Shown here one piece after another: positions 63,907-64,000 of a DNA stretch of 64,000 nucleotides. Numbering within the stretch: the stretch's first letter is position 1; each line of letters opens with the position of its first letter. The stretch lies in the NCBI RefSeq assembly GCF_036032445.1, contig NZ_CP107932.1:6760501-6824500 (forward strand). Direction: 5' to 3'. The notes beneath the pieces are model-generated. The model had not been told where the DNA came from, ran no database searches, and saw only the letters and a program-made list of their open reading frames with translations. The translations under genes were made by a program, and so were the position numbers. The stretch is from Nocardia sp. NBC_00416. GTDB taxonomy: Bacteria > Actinomycetota > Actinomycetes > Mycobacteriales > Mycobacteriaceae.

Positions 63907-64000
63907 CGGACCGGCGCCCGCGGACGACCGGATCCACCGATCACCTCACGGCGATCGGTCCGGTTCCGGCGGCGCCGTCGGGGATCGCGCCGGGATCCGG

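Noticed and set aside
1..64000. CRISPR arrays, tRNA or rRNA genes, insertion sequences
   Set aside because: No spaced repeats, cloverleaf-like segments, transposases or terminal repeats were recognised on reading both strands; the only tandem repeat found is the 27-bp linker array.

Overview
The window is high-GC actinobacterial DNA. A secreted mycolyltransferase (antigen 85 family) points to a mycolic-acid-containing genus. Together with the abundance of TetR regulators, P450s and giant modular PKS genes this fits Nocardia or a close relative, but the genus is an inference.

Region 1 (1-30323) is a modular type I polyketide synthase on the + strand. The window opens inside a terminal PKS protein (end of DH, then KR-ACP-thioesterase). 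Next comes a 5521-residue protein carrying a KSQ-type loading module (KSQ-AT-DH-ACP) and two fully reducing modules (KS-AT-DH-ER-KR-ACP). It is followed by a 3621-residue protein with two KS-AT-DH-KR-ACP modules. Docking segments at the protein ends suggest loading protein -> two-module protein -> (possibly others) -> thioesterase protein, so the gene that releases the chain lies upstream of the gene that starts it. Motifs predict a propionyl starter, two saturated extensions and then alkenes. A very strong palindrome separates the PKS from a convergent 2,4-dienoyl-CoA reductase gene.

Region 2 (30447-41378) is mixed metabolism: dienoyl-CoA reductase, amidase, mycolyltransferase, a RibD/DHFR-fold protein with a divergent TetR, a small Cys-rich protein, an operon of alcohol dehydrogenase plus aldehyde dehydrogenase, and two GtrA-family membrane proteins.

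Region 3 (41513-44590, - strand) is a compact lasso-peptide cluster in the order A1-C-B1-B2-A2. Two precursor genes bracket the maturation operon. Both predicted cores share the pattern (G/A)-I-(N/S)-G-x-x-W-E-P, with Glu at position 8 as ring acceptor; one starts with Gly and the other with Ala. No exporter gene is visible next to it. This is the most likely undescribed natural-product system here.

Region 4 (44918-51974) has a TetR/SDR divergent pair in which the SDR has lost its Tyr/Lys active-site residues. It is followed by a four-gene operon: a lipocalin-like DUF7064/7065 protein, a small helical protein, an ATP-grasp plus phosphohistidine protein, and a rifampin-phosphotransferase-like protein with a second phosphohistidine domain. 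Together these look like a split dikinase-type phosphotransferase. A TetR gene closes the region.

Region 5 (52312-57647) is framed by two inverted paralogous cytochromes P450 that both lack the ExxR motif (CYP157-like). Between them lie two small secreted Cys proteins, a MarR/tautomerase divergent pair and a hypothetical protein.

Region 6 (57956-63906) holds a DegT/DnrJ-type fold protein whose PLP lysine is replaced by Glu, a TetR/cupin divergent pair, a methyltransferase, MsrA and a PAP2-phosphatase/lipid-kinase fusion. No rRNA, tRNA, CRISPR array or insertion sequence was recognised.
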